From: Adiantum capillus-veneris
Taxonomy: Eukaryota > Streptophyta > Polypodiopsida > Polypodiales > Pteridaceae
NCBI GenBank assembly: GCA_014529385.2
Contig: JABFUD020000311.1
Location: 1-64,000 of the forward strand
Length of the DNA stretch: 64,000 nt
Reading direction: 5' to 3'
How positions within the stretch are numbered: the stretch's first letter is position 1; each line of letters opens with the position of its first letter. Shown here one piece after another: positions 21,792-35,100 of the stretch. Both the position numbers and the translations under genes were made by a program. The notes beneath the pieces were generated by a model. It was not told where the DNA came from and searched no databases. It saw only the letters and a list, made by a program, of their open reading frames with translations.

Positions 21792-22984
21792 ACAAAGGAA
21801 GGAGTTGAACATGACATGTCCTCCATGCCCCCCCTTCTTCACTGTTCCCTTCTTCTTTTAAGTTTTTAAATGGCTCATGCAAATTGCAAGCCTCTAATCT
21901 TTATCTTAATGGACCCTTTTTTCCATTGTCTCATCAATGACACCCAATGTACTTTTTACATTGTAGAGCTCCGAGGTGGCTGCTTGGCATGATCTAGGCC
22001 ATTGCCCATCATTCTAATCACACGGCCAACAACGTCGCTAAAAAGCAACTCATGTAGCCGTCGAGAAAAATAGTAGCGCTAAAAACAAGAAAGCCAATGA
22101 GAAAAACAACAGCGTTGAACAAGAAAGCATTGAACTGCCACATTGTTGCTTGCAACTATCTACTACACATCGTTGTTTTTTTGGGAAAAGTATAAATTTC
22201 CACATCATTGCTTGTAACTGTCTTCTCAATTGCTACCTTGATTACACTCGATGCCTTGACCTAATCCACCAGTTGCCCCACATCATTGGCCTCGCATCAC
22301 CAAGCTTACTCTACTCCGTCCACAACCATAGCTTGTACACCTATGTCCCCTCGATATCCTATCTGTGTTGGCTGCCCAACGGCCCCAACACCTCTCCATA
22401 TGCAGCTCTATTCACTCACTTTGCAACCTAACTTCATTGAATCCACATTTCTTGTAGTCCCTCCAGCCTAGCCCTCTGCATCCGACTACTCCATAAAGTC
22501 GCCCACCAACTCGGGTTGCCCGTCTATAGCCTTCCATCAATATTATATGCTATCGCAAAAGAAGGCACTTACCCCACTTTAAGTGCAGGGAAAGGGATGC
22601 ATTACACATTTGATTTTAGCATTTTCATGAATGTGGTGACTAGAAAAGCATTAGTGTCAGCAGATAAGGGGCGTCTGCGGATCAACTCTTCTAGGCATTC
22701 TTTGCACTTAAATTTTTGTGCACATTTGCACAATGCCAAGGACGGGTGAGGAGGTCACGGCGGTCATTTTTTTGCTCTAGTAAATGTTGCAGCGAGCCAA
22801 TCGCATATCGTAGGTCCAAGCTACGTCAAAATCTCATGTCAGGAGACACCACAGTATGCACACCAAGCAGCGGTCTGATAAGGGACCTCTTCTTGGGTGT
22901 TGAATTTGTGCGTAGCCAATCCCGACTTGATTAAGACGCTAGACAGTGAGAAACACAATCAGACTCATCTTTCCTTGTGCTTTG

Positions 22985-24490
22985 TGTCCCCGATGGCAGA
23001 AGGAGAATCAAAGATATTCAAAACGAGCTCAAGCATGAGGCTAAAAAAAGTAGGCATTCACACTCACTCTTCCTTGGGCTTTCTTAGGGAGAATCAAAGA
23101 TCTACAAAATGAGGTTGAACATGAAGCTAAGTTGAAAGAAGAGGAACAACGCAGAAGCATTGGTGATTGGTAGACATGATAGCATAAGTGAACGCAAAAA
23201 TTGACATGATGAAAGGTTGTTGTAGCAGTTGAGTCCACATCACCAAGTGGGCTCTAACTACCTACCGGTTTGCCAAGTGATAAGGTAGTGAGTGTGGCAT
23301 GATTAAAGCCATTACCCTTGACCTTAATTAGACAGCTTTAAATAAACATGGAAAGTTTTTTTATTATCTACCGTAAAATCAAAGCGGAGACCTAACCTCC
23401 TTATCCCACAACTGACTGTCTTTCTAATCTCTTGCATGGATGACATTGTATGTACTAAACAAAAGTGATTTCATCTTCGGTTTCAAGGAATGACACTGCG
23501 GTCACTACATACCTGGCCATACTTACAATGCTACAAGTGGTGGCAGCAGATCGTCTTGGACAACATGTTTTTACATGAGAATTTCTGAATTCATGACAAG
23601 CTATTGTGCAGTGAGCTACGTCTGCAACCCTCCTAAGCTTCGGTCCATGTGGGCTATCTGTTTGATGGTAGCCGTAACAATTTGCTATGTAGTTAGTGTT
23701 GCTTTATATGTAGCCAAGGTAGGAAGACAAGTATAGTTTTCTATAGATGAGAGGGGATGGCTAGAAATAGCGAAATGGTCAAAGCACCTACAACAACCCA
23801 TCCAAGAGCTAAGACAATGAGGCATCAACAACACACACACAATTATGGTTTGAAGGGCTCCCTATTCTTTCAAAAGACAGGTATTGGAAAATAGTACGTG
23901 ACCAACGAAAAGCAACTGCAAACAAGGAGAAACAAAAAAGTTAAGTAAGATTCAACCTTCCCTGGGCTTTTTGTCCGTGGTGAGTGAGGGAGGATCAAAG
24001 ATCTCCTAAAGAAGCATGAGCGTAAGACTAAGTTGAAAGAAAAGGAACAACACAAACAGTGTCCTCTAGCTTGCACAATTGGATGACACCCATAAACAAT
24101 CAAGCTGACAATGCAGTTTAATTTCTCTAATGTACTGATACTTTCTGTAATTTTTGGGTTTGTTAATCCTCAACCTCAATCATCGTATCTATTTTAATGT
24201 TTTCCAATGCACTTTGTACTTGTTTATTTTAGTGCTAGATGCTTGATGTCAACCTTTGTATATCCTGTTATGTTGCACTAATGATGACGATGAACACTGT
24301 CTACTAGCATTGTCAGGACAAGAGTATGAAGCAACCTTCTATGCTCACTAGCATTTGTGTTTTCCTTTGTCCTAAAAGCAAGACTCTAGATGAGGAGAAA
24401 GTAAACATTCACATTCAATGCTTTTTAGTGTCCCTTATCACAAATGAATAATCAAAGATCTACAAATGAAGGCAACTCAACAACACTGCA
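22985..24490 (+). pseudogene. Repeated exon-like pieces of an unknown coiled-coil protein
   Basis: Four short plus-strand stretches encode variants of one charged helix: RIKDIQNELKHEAKK (near 23005), RIKDLQNEVEHEAKLKEEEQ (near 23091), RIKDLLKKHERKTKLKEKEQ (near 23992) and a truncated IIKDLQMKATQQ (near 24449). Some are preceded by pyrimidine-rich text ending in AG, such as GGGCTTTCTTAG. They look like duplicated exons of a lost gene or of a transposon-captured fragment. I cannot name the parent protein. Confidence 0.4.
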
Positions 24491-25629
24491 AGGTCCGTTT
24501 ATCAACATCCAATTCACCATGCCTATGCATTTGCTTCGTCCACACATAAATCCTATGGGGAAGCGCACGACTTTTGTTTCTTATAATTTTTGGAGAGACC
24601 ATAGTGTCAACTCTCCACCACACTTTTATATGGAACTTCTGCATTACATGCATTGTATAGTTAGCATTTTTACTCTATGGCGCTCCATTGCAAGATGAAA
24701 TGCTATTTCACATTGCTTTTATGTAGCTTGGCTGAAACATTGTCCTTCACCTTGCACAACTGGACGACACCCATACACAATCACCAGGTCGGCAGTATAG
24801 TTTAATTTCTATAATCTATTGATGCTTTCTGTATTTACTGGGTTTGTTAATGCTTCCCCAACTTTAATTTAGCTTTTTTTCCCCCTCACTAGTGCATGCT
24901 CAATCTCAATCATCGTATCTATATATCAAATAGACATGCACTTCTTTTCTCACATTTCGGTAATTCAACTTCTGTATTGTAGTAGTCAATGCACTCTATA
25001 CGTGTTTACATTATCCTAGGTGGTTGATGTATATCTATATAAGTCCTTGTTTAGAAATGCATCTTATATATTGCAACCCAACGTTCTTCTCTATGTAACC
25101 ATTATGGAGCACGAGGACAACCCTTTATCCCATTGTTTTCCTCCTCATATATGTTTTGCATTAGGTTATGTGATCAGCATCTAAGAGTCCTTGCTCCCTC
25201 TGACTGTGACAATGTAACTCTCTCTCTCTCTCTCAAGTTCTATAGCAATGCCCACCAAGCAAGACTAGTTTTTGGCCAGAAGGCCATACGAGAGTGGTGG
25301 AGAAAACGTGCAAAGCACTCACCATCCAATGGTCACCATCACCTTAACTTTGATTGTTGACATGTCAAATCATTTCACACACTCAAGTCTCACACCATAT
25401 AATTTTACTAGTTGATGGTTCACATTACGGTTTGCTAATAAAATATGAAGAATATTTATTTGAATTGTTGGTATGCAATAATAAATGCTATTCGATATAT
25501 AATCTATCTATCTATCTATATATTTATATATTTATATATAAAAAAGAACCTTACAAATGTGTTGGCAATCATGATCTTTTAACTTTTCTTTGTTGAAGCC
25601 TTACTTTATTCATTTGAACATTTTCATTA

Positions 25630-25669
25630 TTAAAGAGTGTGTGTGTGTGTGTGTGTGTGTGCACGTGCA

Positions 25670-25730
<61 letters not shown>

Positions 25731-25735
25731 AAAAT
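25630..25735. repeat. Compound microsatellite (GT)n-(CT)n-(CTAT)n
   Basis: A GT run at about 25637-25661, a CT run at about 25674-25719 and a short CTAT run. A separate TCTA/TATATT tract lies near 25500-25540. Confidence 0.95.
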
Positions 25736-26037
25736 CCCTCTCCATTAAGTGCTCGAGAAAAATAATACAAAATTCCTTTTCTTGAATTCGCCAAGAGGAA
25801 ATTTTAGAAAAGTAGATGTTTTCCAGCTCTCGATTGAAATTGAAAAAATCATGATATTATAGTGAAATGCATTTTTCTCGAACACTGCTCCATTAACATG
25901 TCACATGTGTTTTAATAGTCACTCAATTTACCAGAGCAAAAATGTCGCCTTCTTGAGGCCATCTTGAAGTCTTCACCTTGTTCCACAAGAAGTTTTGGAC
26001 AAAGTCTCACAATAATTCCCACATTGTGACTTTCCTC

Positions 26038-26195
26038 AACATCATGAGCTTATGCTCGAGACGCACCGCATACCTAGCTAGGTACGATTGGGGGCAGGGG
26101 ACCACTGCCCCCCCCCCCATCGGGCCGGCGGTCCGCTGCCCCCAATCGTATCTAGCTAGGTACGCGATGCCTCTCGAGCATAAGCTCATGACGTT
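26038..26195. repeat. 158 bp foldback (hairpin) element upstream of the bromodomain gene
   Basis: Two arms of about 60 bp (26038-26098 and 26134-26195) are reverse complements with about five mismatches; each includes CATGAGCTTATGCTCGAG. They enclose a C-rich loop with 13 consecutive Cs (26107-26119). The structure resembles a foldback MITE. It ends about 140 bp before the start codon at 26333, so it lies in the promoter or 5' UTR. Confidence 0.85.
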
Positions 26196-26332
26196 ATGCA
26201 TTGTATGAAAAACAATGAAAAAGACTCTGTTTTCCTACATGAGAAACAATTCATGCTCGCATACATAGTGCAGTCAGCTCCATCGTTTAAAAATAAAACG
26301 CGAGCCCAGCACCGACAGAGAGGGAGAGAGAG

Positions 26333-26500
26333 ATGACGAGCTTACTGCTAGACATACCAGCTCTTCATGCGGACGCTCATGGTGATGGCGTAGGAGAGGG
26401 ATTAGGAGTAGCAGGAGGATCAGAGGAGGACTTGCCTCTGCAAGACCCCAAGCTCGAGATCAAAACGCAAATTGAAGAGCTTACTTCTCGAATTGAAGAG
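26333..26500 (+). CDS. GTE1-like: GTE1-like exon 1
   Basis: 56 codons from the first ATG after a GA-rich 5' UTR: a glycine/acid-rich start, then the helix [14 protein letters not shown]. The donor is GAAGAG|GTCAGA, phase 0. The helix continues smoothly into exon 2 (RIEE|VEQQV). Confidence 0.85.
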
Positions 26501-29500
26501 GTCAGATTCTTGTCCTTCTTACCTGAATGCACTTGCTTGAATTTTGCCATGCATGCATGCATGTGTGCGCCCGAGAGATACTGTGTGTGTGGAATTTCAT
26601 ACTTAACAGTTTGTGCAAGCAAACTGTTGCCACTTGGTTAGAGATTTTGGGCGATGTCCTCCAAAAACAAACGTGCACCCAAGAATAAAAGTAAGCAAAT
26701 TTTATGACCCTTTACTCTTATCTTTCATGAACTTTCACATTGATGCTTTTCTTGTTTTAGACCTCTGTCCTTCCTTCGGGTGTAAACAGAGATTTTAGCA
26801 GCATTTTGGTTGAGTATTGTGTTCATTTGCTAGTTCCTAGGATAAACCAATATTACGTAGGTTTGGTGTTTTTGCAAACTCCTTTTCATTTGAAGACTGT
26901 TGGGCCATTGTTCTGACATCCTTTCTAGCATGGCTGGTGAATTATTGTAGCGCATTAGTACTCTACTTTTTTTGACTCTTTTTGACCTCGGGCAGCTTCA
27001 TGTGTTTCCATAGTTAACTCTTCAATCTCAACTGTGTATGTGTGACTGTGTACTTTCCTTTCTAACTTACGAGTATTTTGACCTTGTGAGGAGTCAAATG
27101 CAAGAGAGCAAGTAAGTCTATTGAAGAGATCGATAACAAGTCAAGTGAGGACACTGAAGTCTGGACCGCATAGAGAGATTCTTGATGTTGTATGCTGGAG
27201 TTGCAAATGTATTAATTATGATCCTCACACTTTCGACATTTGAGACAGAGGGAGCGTGACGACAATCTTGGCTTATTCAGTTTATTTTAGGTATTTATTC
27301 AGTTTGGCTTTTAGGTATTTATTTTACTTATTTGTCAAAGTCTCGGTAGGTCAATCTACTGAGGTTGCTATAAAAGCAACCCTCAGTCCCCATTGTATAC
27401 ACATTAGTTATTCATTGCCAAGGTTGGTTGGTTCAGGAGACTCTACCAAACGTTATTGGGGCTTTGTATTACTTCCAGAGAGTTGTGCGCTCTACAGAAA
27501 CTCTTTAGAGCAAGTTCAGAGAGTGTCACAGAGCGAGTTTCTTGCGAAGAAAACGCCATGCCTCGCGAAGCCAACCTCCTCTGGAACATTCATACCTGTG
27601 GAGACTCCAGTGCAATCCAGATCAGGTACGCGATGCTGATAATGCAAATATTGTGGGATGCAAAAGATGAGCACCGTCAGACACTTGACGGAAATAAGTT
27701 GTACTGCCAATTGTGGAGCATGCAAGAAGTCGCTTCCCATGGTAAAAGATCAGTTGGTTGCATATAAATTCCCGGCAATGATAGGAGGAAACAAAGGTAG
27801 AGGAAAACAATCTATGCAAGACGCTCTTCATGATTCCCTTCTCGGAGACCTTGGGGACATGGGCACACAGGATCAAACAGTAGGAAGTAGTGAGCCTAGT
27901 GCACAGACTCATACTAGCAGGAAGAGGGCTCGTGCCATGTAGGACGATGAGGATGTATTTTCTGAGGATATTACTAATACGGAGGATGTCACAGGGCCTC
28001 GGCAGACCACCTTGCCCTGGTGTGTGGGTACTGAATCTTGGATCAAGGAGCGACAAAAGGTGGCGGAGATGGAGATTGCTACATCTCCTTCAATGTATTG
28101 AGGAGTGACTAGTCGACAAGGATGGTGAAGGCTATCGCTCAGGTTGGTTTCACAGATTCATGGACCGGCTTAGATTACAAGAAAATGCGCACGATGATGC
28201 TTGATGAGCTGAAGGCTTTGATTGATAGGGCTTTGTTTCCAATGAAGGTAGGATGGAAACAGTTTGGGTGCACCATCATTTTAGATGGTTGGAGTGACAT
28301 ACGTTGACGACACATCATCAACATTTTTTTGCCATCTTGCCTTGTTACTTACTTTTTGCGAGCCATGGTTGCAGGGAAGGTAGGGGAACATATAACAGGT
28401 CGGTTTATCTACACACATTCGATAGGCCATTAAAGAGAATGTGGTACATGTTGTCACTAATAATGTCTCAAATTGCAAGGCAATGGGTGACATGATTTCA
28501 GCAGAGTTTCCATTCATAGTTTGGACCCCTTGTGTTGCACGTTGCCTTGATTTACTCATGGAGGGGATAGGGAAACTCCCTTGGGTGCTGCCTATTGTGT
28601 CTGATGCTACAAAGATCACCACTTTCTTCTGCAAGAAGCACCACACACTTGCTATCTTTAAGAGCCATAGCGACCATGGTAGGTCACTTGATTGATGTTT
28701 AATGCAAGTAGACCTTAAACCTCAATCCATACAGGACTGTGTACCTTATGTACCACATATGTACAATATTTTACGTTTGGTTCCACCTTGCTCCCAAGGG
28801 TCCTCCGCTCTCAAACTCTGCAACTAGATTCTCTGCAAAGTGAGGCCTTGGGGTCCTTTATAAACAGTAGAAGGGTTGCCTAAACGCAGAGCCGTGAAAA
28901 GCTTCAGTTCTAAAAGCACATCACCCAAAAGTATCAGTACTCAAAATCTCAGGCAATTGCCACGTCATCAGCCCAATGCAAATCGCGAAAATCCGTATAG
29001 CTTGTCACGCTGGCAGTGGGCACAGCAAGCGTAATTTACAGTCAATAGCCCCAAAGCTCAAGCTTTCGATATTTTGGGGTTTAGGCTCGCTCCTAAAGTT
29101 CTTTAGGTCACTAGGGGTTAGTTTTTTAATTCCTAGCCACTTTTAGGTCTCTGGGCCACACTTTCTGGGTTCAGACTTCTTTTGTTCTTGTGGGTTTAGT
29201 TTCTCTCGTCCTCTCTGCGATTTCTCTTCTAATTGGGCATGCTATGTCATCACTTTGTGAATTTCCGTTGAGGGTCTCGGTTACAAATCCTGATCAATGT
29301 AACCATTTAGCAATCACATCCAGACCGCGCTGATCTTTTCACGGATGTCTTGATCTACTAAATCTTGTTGCTATCAGATTCATATTCTCTCATTTCAATC
29401 AAGCAAACTATGGCCATGACCATCCCCACAAGACAATACATCCACATGGCATGCAATTCACAAATTAGACACTTAGTTCACACATAACACTTGTGTTTCA

Positions 29501-29952
29501 ATCATTCAATTTAGCCATCTCGTTCTATCTAGAACTCTTGATGTACCTGTCTAGCAACTTAATTATGAAGGATACATCATTTATCTTTAGGGCCCCTTGT
29601 CCTTGGTGCACAATATACGTGGCACTTTTTGGACACCCTCGACGATTTCAAATGGCGTCTTGCCCATAGTGTATGAACAATGTGTCAAAGGTGCAATGGA
29701 AAAGGGTCAATCGGGTGGTGATCACGTCTGCAACCGCGAGCAAAATTCCTCTCGGGACCGGGCAGCCAATGGATCATGGATCTATCGCCACATATCTCCT
29801 TGTAAACAACCTCCTATCAGGTACCGCCCACTGAACGAGCATGGGTGCAATCTGCAAACAGTGGGCCTGGAAGTGGGGTGTCTTTGCAGAGGATGAGGGG
29901 AGCGCTAGAGAGAGAGGGAGATCAATGCCAAACACACACACACACACACACA

Positions 29953-30022
<70 letters not shown>

Positions 30023-32094
30023 ACTAGAGAGAGATGTAGCCCAAACACTTGAAGCTCTGCTCACTGATCACAACATGCCATAAGTACAGGGATTAAGTGG
30101 GTAGCTAGTCACTTATTAACAAAGTGTGAACCTATTTAAAAACTCAATAAAAACTTGTGAGCTGAAAACTAATGCTTACACAACACTCCCCAGACGTCCC
30201 TGGATGCAACCTCATGCACAAATGCAATGCAGACATAGACTTCCTCGCGGTAAAGCATTTGCTTTTTCAGAAAGCACTCAAAAATATCTTGCTTTTATTC
30301 AAAGCTTATGAGAACCCATCTTTATTCATGTGCTTGCGTCTTTACGCGTAATTCTTACCCAGCTCAAATTTCTTGCTCATACCAACGGAATATTCCCTAT
30401 CTGATGCTCTCGTCACCCATCCTGTGACGCATTAGGAATATCACCAAACTTATGGAGCAACTCCTTTGTGATGCTTAATGGCACCCATGATATGACACAT
30501 CGGAGATTTTCGTTCTTGATGGCTTTTATTAGTTCTTGTAGATCTGCAGTTCCCAACTTAACAATGGAGACCATAAGTGATGACGTGGCATTGTTGACCA
30601 AACTGCTGACATGGCATATTTTTGTAAATGTGGCACGTTTTCCGTTGGCGATGTGTCCGTTTTTTATGTAAGCTTTTGGGCCAGTTTTGGGTCATGCTTG
30701 AAGGGCTACCGTTTTTACCTTTGATAGCTTTTGGCGGTACCCTGTGTTTGGACCCCCTGCTTTTCACGCGACTCTTTATAAGTGAGCCTTGAGGAGCCAC
30801 TCTATAGATTGGTGTATGGCTACACAATTGTAGAGTTCCTCCTCCGGCAGTTGTACTTTGTGATTACCGATATAAAGAGAAGTACCGAAAGGGGCACGAG
30901 ACTTTGGAGCCAGTGCATTTGGAAGCTGAACTCCGCCACTTTGTGTCGACTTCTCTCATCTCTTTTAGTTCAAGTGCTAAAATTCTTTCAGTTCTGTGTT
31001 GTTGAATATTCTTGTCTTGGGTGTCCAAGCCGGTTACTTTCAAAAAAAACCGTTCAGGCTCAAGAATAAGCAACAGCCTTGGAGGTCTTATTACCACCAC
31101 CCAAGCATTCATCATCATCTGCTGTCAACCTGAATAACATGGTTCATCTTGCCTACTATAGAGCCCTGCCCACTACAAACAAGATAAGACAATCCGTTAT
31201 TCCCTATGAGAGGAGTCTGCATAGGGTTTGAGGTTGAGGACCCCACCAATGGTGAGGAGGATTATATGCTCTTTGTGATATCAGGCCTGCAGTCTTCTTT
31301 TATCATGTCTAGAAATTGTGGAGTCAATTGGACATTACTTTTACGTATTGTTGCTACGTCACTATTTGGCGCATCGAAGGTTATGACTATGTTGAGTAAT
31401 CCAAGGTTATCTGGAAAAATACTCTTCCCTTCATTATTTCCTTGCTGACATCGTGTATTTTGGTTGCTGGACACTCACTAAGGTAGAACACTCCTACGTT
31501 CTTCAACTAGGTGCCGATGTGAATGTTGTAGCCATGTGCTGTAACTCATTATAAACTCTGAGACCTTTAAAAATGACTTATTGTTTCAGCTTGTATTTCA
31601 CCTTTTAAAAAGTCCAAGGCTTTTGAACTTTGGTGAAGATGACAGGTCGAGCAGCAGGTAAATGATGTTATCCAATCGCGGGCTTCTATGTCAAAAGGCA
31701 AAATCCTGCCAGGCAAAGGCGGTTTGAATTCCAAAGACCGTGACAGAGAGAAAAATGCACTGAATGCAAAAAAAAATCAACAAACTGATGCAGCACGGCG
31801 TGAAGCAGCTACATCCAAACGAATGGCGGAGTTAATGCGCCAATTTGGCAACAGTTTGCGTCAGGTAGATGCTTTAGGATAATTGTCGTATTCTGAAAGT
31901 TCTGTTGGAATGTGCATCTTTGGGGATAGTTTGCGTGTTTTTTGAGTCTTCAGCATTTTGATTGATTGACAAGCAGGAATCTTAGCTGATACTCATGGCT
32001 TTGATTTGTCAGATTACGTCTCACAAATGGGCCTGGCCGTTTATGAAGCCTGTGGATGTGGAGGGTCTCAAATTACATGATTATTATGATGTAA

Positions 32095-32159
<65 letters not shown>

Positions 32160-35100
32160 CAAGACACCCACGCACACATGCACGCATGCTCAACAGGTGC
32201 ACACACTGGGTGGGCACAGGCCACCACCAATGACCATGGATTTCTGCAGTTGTCATCTTGCTGGTGCTTTTATGGTAAAAGATTTCAACTTGTTTATGTA
32301 GTTAGTGGATACTAGCTAAGTTTAATATCAGAAATGAGAAGCAAACTTTTCTCCAGCATTAAATGCAAAGTAATAGAGGCTGGATTTGTTTTATGGCATG
32401 TGCAAGCAAGATGGGAATAGCTTTGGTCATAAATGGGAAGAAGTTTGGGTTCTTCATGACAGAGGTCGTATCATTTCCTAGGAAGGAGTTTACATGGATT
32501 TGGCCAAGATAGCAGCCATTAGAGATAGCCACCTCTATGGTGCGTTCATGATGTTAGGAGCTTTTTTGGATTATGCTTTTACTACATATGGTTCGTCCAG
32601 ATGTTTGTTTAGAATGCAGCGCTCCTTCGTGAGTCGACCAAGAAGGTTGCCACTTTCACTTTGGGGCCTGGGTAAGAGATAGATTACTGCCTTTTAGCCT
32701 CTAAAACAGAAGTGCACTACATGGCCTGTTTTGATAGTGCCAGATCTTTGAAAGTATTCTGAAGTGCATAGCGATGCTTGTGGCAAAAGCATTGTGAGCA
32801 CTTTTAAAGCACAAGAGGCATATCATAGTCCACAAAAGTAAATTGCTTGCCAAGGCAAAAAGGGTTCACAACTCCTGAAAATCAGTCATGCCTTGAATTC
32901 TTGGAAACATTATCTGTCGGGTGCAGACAGAGAAATTGTCCATGCTATAGAAACCCTAATTCACTGTTGAAAACCCTAATTCCTCAAAATTGTCAGAATT
33001 AAAATCAAAACGCGTCAATGCGTAGGGCTCATCGAGAGGATCAACTTTGACTTTTGTTGCATATCCAAATTTTGAATCTCTGAAGAGATTTTTAGAGGCC
33101 TCTGTAGCACAAAAAAAACATCAAAAGCCTGTTTTTAGAGCTTTTTAGGGCAAAAACGAACTCCTCCTTCTTCATCTCTTTGAATTGAGTGATGATCTTT
33201 TTTGCAACCGCGAGCAAACCTCCTCTCAGGACTGGGTAGCCAATGGATCTCGGATCTATCGCGATAGATCTCCTCTTACACAACCCCCTAGCGTGAACCG
33301 CCCACCGTATGGACAGCGCAATGACTTGCAAGCACAAACACCATGTGTAGGGTGTCTACACGTTGAGGAGAAGAAGCGCTAGAGAGAGGATGAGAGATCG
33401 TTGTTGTCACGTGCACACTTTACTTTAGACTTTAGGACACAAAGGAACTTCACGAATAAGCCTGTGACTAGAATTCAACACTTCAAGACAAACCACGGCC
33501 TGGTAGCTAGAGCACTACCAAGCAGACAACGACACCCAGTTGGCCCCAAAGACTGGCGCCCCTTTCGGTATTTCTTTATTCTTATTATACTTGAGAAAAA
33601 CATGTAAACTTCTACAAGCTGTTTCACTTTTATCAGGCTAAAATTCCTCTACTCCAATCCGATTTCGGTAACATGACCACAGTAGAAGTCTCCACGGACA
33701 AAATCCCAAGCAAACATCAACTTTCCACGCACTTTTAGAGCTCTTTGCAAAACGTGGTGAGAAATTGTAGCTCGTTGAATTCTCTGTTTTGCGTTCCGAT
33801 CCGCGTGCCGATCACTTTTCTGGGTAGCCCTCGCACGTGTAGGGTCAGTTGCCCCTTGAATTAGACGAGATTCCTCGTGGGAAATCTCTCTAAATTGTCT
33901 TGTACAAGCATCCAATGCTTTCCCGAGGCTCCCCTGACAAATAAACGATCTGAATGCTTCCACCTAACCCTCACCAAGCTGTCTAAACCTGTTGATGGCT
34001 GTAATTGCAGGTTTTTGACCCAATTTCTCCAGCATAACAACGCAAATATCCTTGTAGGTCAAGGACACTTTCCCTTGCGGTATGGAAGCTTTCCAATGAG
34101 CTGCAGGTCAATTTCAGCATGTTGTAATTTTCTGTTTTGTCACTGTTAGGTGCCTACTACCCTGTGCACGCATCCCAAGGCCTTTCCGAAGCTCCCCTGG
34201 CAATTCCCTGCAATTTAGGTACGAAACCCTAAACCTGCAGAAAAACACAGCATGCTGTAATTCTCTGTTTTGGACCGTTTCGAGCGGAGCAAGCACGCCT
34301 ACGCGTGTCTCAGGTGCTCCTGCACACAATGGGATTGTTCCCCTGTAAATCGGACGAGTTTTTACGTGAGAAAACTCTCCGTTCTCGCATTCCTTCGCGA
34401 TGGAACTGTGCGTTCCTGAACGGGATCAGCAATCAGCTAATCTGGTTGTTGTACAGAAGGCTCTTGCCTTGGCAAACACGCATAAACCCCCAGATCTGGA
34501 CATGGTCATTTGAGAAGCCCAACTAATGGGGCATTACCATATGTGCAAAGGGGAGAGAGAGATGCGCGAGAACAAATCGTCGCGCTACATAGAGCAAGGG
34601 AGAAGGCAAGCTTTCCATTAAAGCTGTGAGCACCTGCACCCACTACTCACACACACTGTAGCACACACTTATGGGGTGAAATGAGTCCCCTCTTGAAATG
34701 GGCGTCCCCTCTTGCAGATGCTTTTGGCAATTGCATATGGAGCCGCCACGTATCCAGTTTGCGTCTTTTGAGTTAATTTCCTAGTACCCACCAACTTATA
34801 AGTGTCGTGAGGGGCCTAAATGACTTTGAATTGAAACTAGGCATCCTTTTACTACTCGGATTCTAGTGCCGATTGGCCTGATCAATTCGTGGTGATCTGC
34901 TTCCTGACTACGGGTAAAACTCTCGGTTGTCGGTCGTTTCACACTGGCCATACAATGTCTGACCATTTGCAACTTCAAAAAGAGGGTCCCAAAAATTAAA
35001 CAAAAATCATGGGAAAGAAACCAACAACTCAAGTTAGCAATTGCCACGTCCTCGTGACATACCGCCCTCTTAAAATCGCAAATGTCCTCGATTGCGTGCC

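Larger units (their letters stand above)
26501..31645 (+). other. Intron 1 of the GTE1-like gene (5,145 bp)
   Basis: GTCAGA...GACAG. It contains a hAT transposase remnant (27.5-28.7 kb), LTR-like fragments (28.75-29.05 and 30.7-31.1 kb), a dispersed repeat shared with 33.2 kb, a compound microsatellite and a segment matching 47.25-47.43 kb in inverse orientation. Confidence 0.85.

Noticed and set aside
26007-26208. Mirror-like open frames on both strands near 26.1 kb
   Set aside because: They are by-products of the inverted repeat; the two peptides are similar because the DNA is palindromic.
29774-30083. Open frames across the (AC)n-(GA)n tract in intron 1
   Set aside because: Low-complexity artefacts of the microsatellite.
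31206-31474. An 80-codon plus-strand frame as an additional exon of the GTE1-like gene
   Set aside because: Exon 1 joins exon 2 in phase with a continuous coiled coil, and the frame has no similarity to GTE proteins.
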